Origin: RDXT01 sp033765305
GTDB taxonomy: Bacteria; Bacteroidota; Bacteroidia; J057
Assembly (NCBI GenBank): GCA_033765305.1
Contig: JANRID010000057.1
Span: 117,506 to 181,505 of the forward strand
DNA length: 64,000 bases
Reading direction: 5' to 3'
Below the pieces are notes generated by a model. The model saw only the letters and a program-made list of their open reading frames with translations. It did not search any database and had not been told where the DNA came from. Within the stretch, counting starts at the first letter, position 1; every line of letters starts with the position of its first letter. Below are positions 10,715-18,407 of the stretch, piece by piece. The position numbers and the translations under genes were made by a program.

Positions 10715-12211
10715 ATGGCAAGCACTGCAACCAATCCCACCGTTCCCGGGGTGTATATCCAGGAAATCTCCAAATTTCCGCCCTCGGTGGCTGCGGTATC
10801 CACGGCGATCCCCGCCTTCATCGGCTACACCGAAAAAGCCCAGCGCAAGGTGGCCGGCGACCTGAAACTGAAGCCCACGCGGATCACGTCCCTCCTGGAG
10901 TACGAAACCTACTTCGGCAAGGCGCAGGCCGAAACCGCCATCCTGGTGACCATCGACCAGACCGGCAAGACCGAAGGCACCGCGCCGAATCAGAAGTTTA
11001 CGGTCGAGAAGGAAATCATCAGCGTGTCGCTGCCGGCTGCTTCCGCATCGAAGCACAACCTGTACTACGCGATGCAGCTGTACTTCGCCAACGGCGGCGG
11101 GCCCTGCTACATCGTGTCGGCGGGAGACTATAAAACGACGATGGGCGACGCGCCCGACGCAGCCGATCTGACCGCTGGCCTGGATGCCCTCGTGGCCGAG
11201 GACGAGCCTACGCTGATCGTGATTCCGGAAGGCATTCACCTGAGTGTCAGCGCCCTGAAGAGCCTTCAGGAAGCCTCCCTGCTGCAGTGCAGCAAGCTTC
11301 AGGACCGCTTCTCCGTCCTCGATGTGCAGGCCGCCGCGATTACCGACGCCACCGCCGCCGCCGACGCCATCGAGGCCTTCCGCAACGTCACCGGCGACCT
11401 GAAATACGGCGCAGCCTATTTCCCCTACCTGGTAGCCTCCTTCCCATATGCCTACAACGAAAGCCTGACCGTGCTCGCCCACAAGCAGAACGGCCTGCTG
11501 GCAGCCCTCGATTCGGTGGAAGGCAAAAAGCTGAGCGAACTGATCAGCGATCCGGATAAGACCAAACGCAAGGGTGCCCTGCATGCGAAGATCCGCGCAG
11601 CCATCGCCGAATTCGGTGTCACCCTGCCGCCCAGCCCGGCCATCGCCGGCATCTACGCCCGCGTGGACGCAGCCCGCGGCGTGTGGAAAGCTCCTGCCAA
11701 TGAGGGCGTTGCGGCCATCAAAGGCGGCGACACCGGCCTGACCTACAAGATCACCGACGATTTCCAGGACAACATGAACGTGGATCCCAATGCCGGGAAA
11801 TCCGTCAATGCCATCCGCTTCTTCACCGGCAAAGGCACCCTCGTCTGGGGTGCCCGCACCCTGGCCGGCAACGACAATGAATGGCGCTACGTGTCCGTCC
11901 GCCGCTTTTTCAACATGGTGGAGGAATCGGTGAAGAAAGCCTCCTACCAGTTCGTGTTCGAGCCCAACGACGCCAATACGTGGGTGAAGGTGAAGGCTAT
12001 GATCGAAAACTTCCTCACGCTGCAATGGCGCGCAGGCGCGCTGGCCGGTGCCAAGCCTGAGCAGGCCTTCTACGTGAATGTGGGCCTCGGCGAGACCATG
12101 ACTTCCATCGACATCCTCGAAGGCCGCATGAATGTGGAAATCGGGATGGCCGTGGTGCGCCCTGCCGAGTTCATCATCCTGAAGTTCTCGCACAAAATGC
12201 AGGAAGCCTGA
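10715..12211 (+). CDS. eCIS sheath protein 1 (Afp2/Pvc2-like)
   Basis: The 498-aa protein starts TNPTVPGVYIQEISKFPPSV after a short leader, the usual opening of contractile tail sheath proteins. The conserved C-terminal sheath core (about 365-498) is clear: NAIRFFTGKGTLVWGARTL, RFFNMVEESVKKA, FEPNDANTW and GLGETMTSIDILEGRM. Such proteins form the outer sleeve that contracts and drives the inner tube into a target. At 498 residues it has near-normal size and is likely the main sheath subunit. It is followed 31 nt later by a larger paralogue. Confidence 0.95.
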   Translation: MASTATNPTVPGVYIQEISKFPPSVAAVSTAIPAFIGYTEKAQRKVAGDLKLKPTRITSLLEYETYFGKAQAETAILVTIDQTGKTEGTAPNQKFTVEKEIISVSLPAASASKHNLYYAMQLYFANGGGPCYIVSAGDYKTTMGDAPDAADLTAGLDALVAEDEPTLIVIPEGIHLSVSALKSLQEASLLQCSKLQDRFSVLDVQAAAITDATAAADAIEAFRNVTGDLKYGAAYFPYLVASFPYAYNESLTVLAHKQNGLLAALDSVEGKKLSELISDPDKTKRKGALHAKIRAAIAEFGVTLPPSPAIAGIYARVDAARGVWKAPANEGVAAIKGGDTGLTYKITDDFQDNMNVDPNAGKSVNAIRFFTGKGTLVWGARTLAGNDNEWRYVSVRRFFNMVEESVKKASYQFVFEPNDANTWVKVKAMIENFLTLQWRAGALAGAKPEQAFYVNVGLGETMTSIDILEGRMNVEIGMAVVRPAEFIILKFSHKMQEA

Positions 12212-12242
12212 GCAGGCGCGCGGTTGAATTAAGCCCCTTCCC

Positions 12243-14333
12243 ATGCAGTTCAAAACGCCTGGCGTCTATCCGCAGGATGCGGCGCCGATCCGCCCCACGG
12301 TTCCGGTGCTGGAATCCGCAGTGCCTGCCTTTGCCGGCTTCACCGGCAAGGCGCAGGACGCTTCGGGTGCTTCCCTGCACCTGAAGCCCGTCCGGATCCG
12401 GGATCTGGCGGAATTCGAGCGTTTCTTCGGCGGGGCCTTCGTGCCCGAGCGGATCCGGGTCTATGTGGACCCGGCCGGCGGGTACCAGGTGCGCGGGGCG
12501 GACCTTCAGGACCGCTATTTCCTGTACGACTGCCTGCGGCATTACTTCGACAACGGCGGCGGCGACTGCTACATCGTCTCGATTGGCAGCTACGCCGAAG
12601 GCCTGACGCCGCCGCCGGTGGCGGCGCCCGCCCCGGAGGACCCCTGCGCGCAGCCCATGCGCGGCACGGCGCCTGCCCCGGCGCAGCCGGCGGCGGCCCA
12701 GCCCGCCTATGCCCGCTTCACCGCAGGCATCGACGCCCTCGCCGCTTTCGACGAGCCGACCCTGATCCTCTTCCCGGATGCGGTGCGGCTGCTGCGCGCC
12801 GCCGACGGCGCGCCCGATGCGGAGGCCCTGGGCCTGATCCAGCAGCATGCGCTGGCGCATTGCGCGCGCATGCAGGACCGCTTCGCGATCCTGGACCTGA
12901 TCCCTTCCGGCACCCTGGCCGAAACTGCGGATGCCTTCCGGGACGCGGTCGGGATGCAGCACCTCTCCTACGGGGCAGCGTACTACCCCTGGGTGTATTC
13001 GGCGTATACGCATCCGTTTCAGTACCGGGAGCTGAGCTTCTACGAGGCGGGCCCCTGGGCTGCCGAAGGGCGGCTTGTGCCGGTGCCGGCAGCGGCGCTG
13101 TCTTCGGCGCAGAACAGCCCGGCGGCGGTGCAGCACCGCCTGCTGGTGAGCCGCGCCGAAGCCGCAGCGCGGGAGATGAGCCTGCTGCTGCTGCACCTGC
13201 GGCTGAACCGCACGCAGGCGGCCCAGCCGGCCGGCTACCTCCAGGAGCTCAACCGGTCCTTCCGGTCGGCGGCCCAGGCGGCCGCAGCGGAAGCGCTGCC
13301 GGCCTGCGCCGCCTGGCTGGACACCCTCCTGCGGATGGCGGAGACCTTCGCCGCGCTGGACCGGGTGGTATCGGCCGCGCTGCAGCGGGCCATCGAGGAT
13401 GCGCTGCCGCGCTTTGACCTGCCCAATGCCATCCGCCGGCTGATCGCGGCGGCGGGCAGCGCGCAGGCGCAGCTGCGCTGCGGGCCTGCCCTGGCAGGCC
13501 GCCTGGCGGAGGCAGCCGTCCGGCTGGACGGGACACGCTGGCTGGGCGGGGCTGCTGTGGCAGACGTGCCGGCTGCAGATCTGCAGGCCGATGAGCCGCT
13601 GGCCGCCGCCCTGGCGGCGGCGGGGGAGGCTCTGGGCCAGGCTGCTGCGCAGCTGTACCAGTATGCGGCTGCGCCGGAGCGCCAGGCAGACGAGCGTCTC
13701 TTCCGCGAGCATCCCGTCTTTGCGCAGGCAGCCGACGTGCTGCGGCTGGCGTTCAGGCGGATTCCGCCTTCGGGCGCGGTGGCAGGCGTGTATGTGCAGA
13801 CCGATGCCCTGGCAGGCGTGTGGAAAGCGCCCGCCAACGTGCTGCTGCGTGCCACGCTGGGGCCTGCCCTGCCCGTGGACGACCGGCAGCAGGAATCGCT
13901 CAACGCCGACGAAAACGGCAAGGCCGTCAATGCCATCCGCAGCTTCCCGGGCCGCAGCGGCGTGATCTGGGGCGCGCGGACGCTCATGGCCAACAGCCTG
14001 GAATGGCGCTATGTGCCGGTGCGCCGCCTGTTCATCTTCGTCGAGGAATCGCTGAAGAAACGGGTGGAGCCCTTCCTCTTCGAGCCCAACGATGCCAATA
14101 CCTGGCTGCAGCTGCGGAACAGCGCCGACGCGCTGCTGCGCGGCCTCTGGCGGCGGGGCGCCTTCGCCGGCGATACCGCCGAGGCGGCTTATTTCATCGC
14201 CATCGGACTGGGCGAGACCATGACGCAGGCCGACGTGCTCGAAGGGCGGCTGATCATCGAGATCGGCATGGCCGCCGCCCGGCCGGCGGAGTTTATCGTC
14301 ATCCGCTCCGAATTCCGGATGGAAGAACCCTGA
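12243..14333 (+). CDS. eCIS sheath protein 2 with large helical insertion (Afp3/4-like)
   Basis: The 696-aa paralogue of sheath 1 keeps the start MQFKTPGVYPQDAAPIRPTV and the same C-terminal core (NAIRSFPGRSGVIWGARTL, VEESLKKRVEPFLFEPNDAN, GLGETMTQADVLEGR). The extra length comes mainly from an Ala-rich, predicted alpha-helical stretch at about 265-503, inserted where sheath 1 has only about 40 residues, and from a Pro/Ala linker near 120-155. The insertion lies in the region that forms outer, surface-facing domains in other sheaths. It may be the minor sheath that contacts the baseplate or decorates the particle. GC content is very high in the insertion. Confidence 0.92.
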   Translation: MQFKTPGVYPQDAAPIRPTVPVLESAVPAFAGFTGKAQDASGASLHLKPVRIRDLAEFERFFGGAFVPERIRVYVDPAGGYQVRGADLQDRYFLYDCLRHYFDNGGGDCYIVSIGSYAEGLTPPPVAAPAPEDPCAQPMRGTAPAPAQPAAAQPAYARFTAGIDALAAFDEPTLILFPDAVRLLRAADGAPDAEALGLIQQHALAHCARMQDRFAILDLIPSGTLAETADAFRDAVGMQHLSYGAAYYPWVYSAYTHPFQYRELSFYEAGPWAAEGRLVPVPAAALSSAQNSPAAVQHRLLVSRAEAAAREMSLLLLHLRLNRTQAAQPAGYLQELNRSFRSAAQAAAAEALPACAAWLDTLLRMAETFAALDRVVSAALQRAIEDALPRFDLPNAIRRLIAAAGSAQAQLRCGPALAGRLAEAAVRLDGTRWLGGAAVADVPAADLQADEPLAAALAAAGEALGQAAAQLYQYAAAPERQADERLFREHPVFAQAADVLRLAFRRIPPSGAVAGVYVQTDALAGVWKAPANVLLRATLGPALPVDDRQQESLNADENGKAVNAIRSFPGRSGVIWGARTLMANSLEWRYVPVRRLFIFVEESLKKRVEPFLFEPNDANTWLQLRNSADALLRGLWRRGAFAGDTAEAAYFIAIGLGETMTQADVLEGRLIIEIGMAAARPAEFIVIRSEFRMEEP

Positions 14334-14387
14334 ACGGATTGTTACACAGTATCTTATACCTGATCCATCTCTTTAACTGAAACCACA

Positions 14388-14819
14388 ATGGCGAATTATC
14401 CCTTATCCAAGTTTCACTTTCAGGTCGATTGGGGCGGAACCAGCATCGGCTTTACCGAAGTTTCCGGCCTGACAGTCGAGACCGAAATGATCGAATACCG
14501 CCACGGCGCCAGCCCCGAATACCACAAGACCCGCATGCCCGGCATGCAGAAGCTCAGCAACATCACGCTGAAGCGGGGCACCTTCCAGTCGGACAACGAC
14601 TTCTACAACTGGTGGAAGACGGTGTCGCTCAACCAGATCGAGCGCCGGGACATCGTCATCAAGCTCCTCAACGAGAAGCATGAGCCGGTGGTGGTATGGA
14701 CGGTCAAGAGCGCCTGGCCGATCAAGGTGCAGGCTACGGACCTGAAGTCCGACGCCAACGAAGTGGCCATCGAAACGATGGAGCTGGTGCACGAAGGCAT
14801 GACGATCGAAAACAAATAA
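14388..14819 (+). CDS. eCIS inner tube protein 1 (Afp1-like, gp19 family)
   Basis: The 143-aa protein starts MANYPLSKFHFQVDWGGTSI and contains FTEVSGLTVETEMIEYRHG, a hallmark of the T4 gp19-like tube family. This family stacks hexameric rings into the rigid tube that carries cargo. The ending ETMELVHEGMTIE is typical of the main tube subunit. It lies 54 nt after sheath 2 and only 2 nt before the next tube gene. Length fits the family. Confidence 0.94.
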   Translation: MANYPLSKFHFQVDWGGTSIGFTEVSGLTVETEMIEYRHGASPEYHKTRMPGMQKLSNITLKRGTFQSDNDFYNWWKTVSLNQIERRDIVIKLLNEKHEPVVVWTVKSAWPIKVQATDLKSDANEVAIETMELVHEGMTIENK

Positions 14820-14821
14820 TC

Positions 14822-15265
14822 ATGGCCGAGTACTATCCACCCGTAGGGTTTCATTTCCGGGTCAACTTCGAGCTGCCCTCCCGTTCTTCGCAGGATGTGG
14901 AGTTTCAGGAAGTAAGCGGCCTGTCGGTCGATGTGGAAATGGAATCCTATGTCGAAGGCGGAGAGAACCGGTTCACGCATCAGCTGCCCACGCGGACGCG
15001 CTATTCGGAGCTGACCCTCAAGCGCGGACTGGCGCAGGGGTCGGGGATCATCGAATGGTGCCAGCGGGCGATCGAAAACTTCCAGTTTCAGCCGGTGAAC
15101 CTCACCGTATCGCTGCTCAATGCGCAGCACCAGCCCCTGGCCTCCTGGCAGGTGGTGCAGGCCATTCCCAAGCGCTGGGAGGTATCGGCATTCAATGCCG
15201 AGCAGAATTCCATCGTGATCGAGAGCCTGCAGCTGCATTACCACTATTTCCTCAAACAACGCTGA
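14822..15265 (+). CDS. eCIS inner tube protein 2 (Afp5-like tube initiator)
   Basis: The 147-aa protein from the ATG at 14822 starts MAEYYPPVGFHFRVNFELPS and carries FQEVSGLSVDVEMESYVEGG, so it is a diverged gp19-family tube protein. The ending SLQLHYHYFLKQ differs from tube 1. In PVC and Afp the second tube protein (Pvc5/Afp5) forms the ring that joins the main tube to the spike hub. The position before the DUF5908, LysM and spike genes suits that role. Confidence 0.9.
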   Translation: MAEYYPPVGFHFRVNFELPSRSSQDVEFQEVSGLSVDVEMESYVEGGENRFTHQLPTRTRYSELTLKRGLAQGSGIIEWCQRAIENFQFQPVNLTVSLLNAQHQPLASWQVVQAIPKRWEVSAFNAEQNSIVIESLQLHYHYFLKQR

Positions 15266-15271
15266 GCCGCC

Positions 15272-15430
15272 ATGCCCATCGAAATCCGCGAACTCATTGT
15301 CCGGGCCACTGTCAGCGACCGGGAAGAAAGCCCGGCTGCCCGCCAGCCGGCGCAGCAGCCGGAAGTCCGGCAGGCCGAGCGCATCCTCGCGCAGGTAGCG
15401 GAGCTGCTGCGGAAGCGGCGCGAACGCTGA
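15272..15430 (+). CDS. Small eCIS protein of the DUF5908 family
   Basis: A 52-residue reading frame starts at the ATG at 15272, 6 nt after the tube stop, and ends TGA at 15428-15430. The product starts MPIEIRELIVRATVSD and ends in a basic helix (VAELLRKRRER). The MPIEIREL opening is the signature of DUF5908, a small protein family found again and again between tube and LysM genes in Bacteroidota contractile systems. The function is not known. A structural peptide at the tube or hub joint is possible. It is followed by a 37-nt gap to the LysM gene. Confidence 0.8.
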   Translation: MPIEIRELIVRATVSDREESPAARQPAQQPEVRQAERILAQVAELLRKRRER

Positions 15431-15467
15431 TCGAATTGTATCCTCTTGTATTTCAATCTATTGAACT

Positions 15468-16223
15468 ATGGCGCAGGGCCTGTCTGCCGGAACGCTGGAA
15501 AAGATGAATATCACGTCGTTCGCGCGTGACCGCATGGCCCCGCAGGATCTGCTGGGGACCTTTTTTGTGATGTTCAACCCCAATCAGTACACCCGGAGGT
15601 ATGCAAACCGGCTGACGACTACCCAGGAGGCCGGCAATCACGAGAACCAGAGCCGGAGCGTCGGCAGCGAGCCGCAGGAAATGAATTTCGAGTTTCTGCT
15701 CGATGCAACGGGGGTCGCAGCGCCTGCCATTGTGGTCAGCCGCCCGCGCAGCCCGGGCGCCGCAGCCCGCCTGGGCGGATCGGCCGCCCGCGGAGGGCTG
15801 GTGGAGCTGCAGGTGCAGCAGTTTCTCGACATGACCTACGCCCCCAATCCGGAGCAGCACGCACCGCCCTGCCTGGTGCTCAACTGGGGCGCGCTGAGCT
15901 TCATCTGCAAGCTGAAGTCGGTCGATGTGGACTACACCCTCTTCGATCCGGCCGGCCGGCCGCTGCGCGCGAAGCTGAAAGCAGCCTTCATCCAGCACGA
16001 TCCGCCGTCGCTGATCAGCCGCATCCTGAATTTCCGCTCCCCCGACCTGACCCGCTACCATACCGTAGAGACCGGCGACACCCTGCACAACCTCGCCCAC
16101 AAGGTCTATGAAGACCCGGCCTATCACGTGGCCCTGGCGAAGTTCAACAAGCTCAATTCCTTCCGCCGCCTGAAAACCGGTTCCACCCTCCGCCTGCCAC
16201 CCCTTCAATCGGGCAATACATGA
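15468..16223 (+). CDS. eCIS baseplate hub protein with LysM domain (Afp7/Pvc7-like)
   Basis: The 251-aa protein has an N-terminal tube-like or hub region (FFVMFNPNQYTRRYANRL; FLLDATG) and a C-terminal LysM motif at about 196-245 (YHTVETGDTLHNLAHKVYED to LKTGSTLRLPPL). This architecture is the Pvc7/Afp7 and T4 gp53-like component that links the baseplate hub to the wedge. In phage baseplates the LysM fold is used structurally rather than for peptidoglycan binding. Its stop overlaps the start of the spike gene by 4 nt (ATGA), so the two are likely translated together. Confidence 0.9.
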   Translation: MAQGLSAGTLEKMNITSFARDRMAPQDLLGTFFVMFNPNQYTRRYANRLTTTQEAGNHENQSRSVGSEPQEMNFEFLLDATGVAAPAIVVSRPRSPGAAARLGGSAARGGLVELQVQQFLDMTYAPNPEQHAPPCLVLNWGALSFICKLKSVDVDYTLFDPAGRPLRAKLKAAFIQHDPPSLISRILNFRSPDLTRYHTVETGDTLHNLAHKVYEDPAYHVALAKFNKLNSFRRLKTGSTLRLPPLQSGNT

Positions 16224-17962
16224 GAGCGCCGCAATCGCTGACTACCCGCTCCACCGATGCGCCGTCCTTCCGGGTCCTGTCCGAAGGGCGGGCGATTCCG
16301 GCTACGCTGCAGGTCGCTTCGGTGACGGTGGCGCTGGAGGCCAACAGCATTTCCTATGCTGAAATCCTGATCCACGACGGCGATCCGGCCCGCCGGGAGA
16401 TGCCGGCCAGCGAAGCGTCGGAGTTTGCGCCGGACAAGCGCATCCGCATCGAGCTGGGCTACCGCCAGGACGAGGACCCGGTCTTCGAGGGAGTCGTGGT
16501 GCGCCAGCGCATCCAGATCCTCGGCGGTACGGCCTATTTCCAGGTGCTCTGCAAGGACCCCGCCTACGTCCTCACCCTGGGCCGCAACAGCCGGATTTTC
16601 TACGACCAGCGCGACAGCGACGTCATCAATACCCTCCTGAGCAGCCGCTCGGTATCGGGCCGGGCTGATTCCACGACGGTCAAGCATGCCCAGCTGGTGC
16701 AGTACTACGCCTCGGACTGGGACTTCCTCCTCTCCCGCGCCGAGGCAAACGGCCTGCTGGTGTACACGAAAAACGGCCGCGTATCGGTCACCAAACCGGA
16801 CAGCATCCAGCTGCCGGCCCTGGCCGTGCAGTACGGCGAGTCGGTCATCGAGCTGGATGCCGAGGTGGATGGCCGGACGCAGTTCGGCAATGTGCAGGCC
16901 CACGCCTGGGATTCGGCCCGCCAGTCGATGATCTCGTTCAGCGCCTCCAATCCGCCGGCGCCGAGCCCCGGCGATCAGACCTCCAGCCAGCTGGGCCGGG
17001 AGATCGGACTGGCGACCCACAAGCTCTACCATGCGGGCGAGCTGAAGGGGCAGGAGCTGCAGGCCTGGGCAAGCGCCGAGCGCCAGCGCAGCCAGCTGGC
17101 CAAGGTCCGGGGCCGCGTGCGCATCCAGGGCTTCAATGCCGTAGCGCCCGGCCAGCTGATCGACCTGAGCGGGCTCGGCGATCATTTTTCGGGCAAGGCC
17201 TTCATCTCCGGTGTGCGCCACGAGTTCAACGGCCAGAACTGGGAGACCGACATTGCCTTCGGCCTGCCGCCGGAGCCGCTGGGGCGGCGCTTCGACGATG
17301 TGCTGCCGCTGCCTGCCGAAGGGCTGGTGCCCGCCGTACACGGCCTGCATATCGGGGTCGTCACGGCCATCGAGCATGACCCGGACAACGCATTCCGCGT
17401 CCGCGTGCGCATCCCTATGATCGACGAGCAGGAAAAGGGCATCTGGGCCCGCCTTGCTACGCTGGATGCCGGCCAGGAGCGCGGCAGCGTCTTTCTGCCG
17501 GAGGTGGGCGATGAGGTCGTCATCGGATTCCTCCACGACGACCCCCGCAATCCCATTGTGCTGGGCCAGCTGCACAGCGCCAAGCATCAGGCGCCGATCA
17601 AGGGAGCGCAAAACAACCCGCTCAAGGGCTTTGTCACCCGCTCCAAGCTCAAGCTGCTCTTCGACGACGTCAAAAAAATATTCAGCGCCGAGACGCCCGG
17701 CGGCCGCAAGCTCATCCTCGACGACAAAGGGGGTACCATCACCCTGCAGGACGGCAACGGCAACAAGATGGTCTTCGACAGCAGCGGGATTTCCATCCAC
17801 ACCAACGGCAAGCTGGTCCTGAAAGCGGACAAAAACGCCGATCTCTCCGGCATGAATGTGAATATCGAGGCGGTTACCCAGCTCAAGGCCGAGGGAAAGA
17901 TGATTAACCTGTCGGCTACCGGAAATACCGTCATCAAAGGCGCCATGGTCCAGATCAATTAA
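16220..17962 (+). CDS. eCIS spike protein (Afp8/Pvc8, VgrG-like, gp27-gp5 fusion)
   Basis: The 580-aa protein has a gp27-like ring part (about 1-350, with YYASDWDFLLSRAEANGLLVY), an OB-fold gp5 part (about 374-455, with GVVTAIEHDPDNAFRVRVRIP and GDEVVIGFLHDDPRNPIVLGQLHS) and a C-terminal repetitive beta region (about 490-580) expected to form the triple-stranded needle. It pierces the target surface at the front of the tube. No PAAR tip gene was found next to it, and no extra effector domain is fused at its end. It overlaps the LysM gene by 4 nt. Confidence 0.94.
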   Translation: MRAPQSLTTRSTDAPSFRVLSEGRAIPATLQVASVTVALEANSISYAEILIHDGDPARREMPASEASEFAPDKRIRIELGYRQDEDPVFEGVVVRQRIQILGGTAYFQVLCKDPAYVLTLGRNSRIFYDQRDSDVINTLLSSRSVSGRADSTTVKHAQLVQYYASDWDFLLSRAEANGLLVYTKNGRVSVTKPDSIQLPALAVQYGESVIELDAEVDGRTQFGNVQAHAWDSARQSMISFSASNPPAPSPGDQTSSQLGREIGLATHKLYHAGELKGQELQAWASAERQRSQLAKVRGRVRIQGFNAVAPGQLIDLSGLGDHFSGKAFISGVRHEFNGQNWETDIAFGLPPEPLGRRFDDVLPLPAEGLVPAVHGLHIGVVTAIEHDPDNAFRVRVRIPMIDEQEKGIWARLATLDAGQERGSVFLPEVGDEVVIGFLHDDPRNPIVLGQLHSAKHQAPIKGAQNNPLKGFVTRSKLKLLFDDVKKIFSAETPGGRKLILDDKGGTITLQDGNGNKMVFDSSGISIHTNGKLVLKADKNADLSGMNVNIEAVTQLKAEGKMINLSATGNTVIKGAMVQIN

Positions 17963-17981
17963 CCTGCTCATCCGCATTCCC

Positions 17982-18389
17982 ATGTTCGACTTCATCGGCA
18001 GAGGCTGGAGCTTTCCTCCCACATTCCGCAAAGAAACCGGCGGCCTGGATATGCTGGAAGGCGCCGACGATATCCGGAGCAGCATCGAGATCCTGCTCTC
18101 CACCCTTCCGGGCGAGCGCGTCATGCGGCCCGACTACGGCGCAGGCATGGAGCGCCTGCTCTTCGAGCCGCTGAACATCACCCTGCAGAACTACCTGGAG
18201 CGGCTCATCGCCCAGGCCATCGCCCTGCACGAGCCCCGCGTGATCCTGGATCTCGTGGAGCTGGAGGTGGCGGCGGAAGAGGGCCTGGTCCTGATCAAGA
18301 TCGAATACACGGTCGCCGGGACCAATACCCGGAGCAACTTCGTCTATCCCTTCTATTTGAACGAAGGCACTGAAATTCAGCCCCTGTAA
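17982..18389 (+). CDS. eCIS baseplate wedge protein (Afp9/Pvc9, gp25-like)
   Basis: The 135-aa protein contains DDIRSSIEILLSTLPGERVMRPDYGAGM, the GPW/gp25 family signature that nucleates sheath assembly at the baseplate. It starts MFDFIGRGWSFPPTF and ends with a beta-rich tail (RSNFVYPFYLNEG). It lies 19 nt after the spike and 18 nt before the giant baseplate gene. Length and motif agree with Afp9. Confidence 0.94.
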   Translation: MFDFIGRGWSFPPTFRKETGGLDMLEGADDIRSSIEILLSTLPGERVMRPDYGAGMERLLFEPLNITLQNYLERLIAQAIALHEPRVILDLVELEVAAEEGLVLIKIEYTVAGTNTRSNFVYPFYLNEGTEIQPL

Positions 18390-18407
18390 TCTGCGCAATC
18401 TGCCTGT

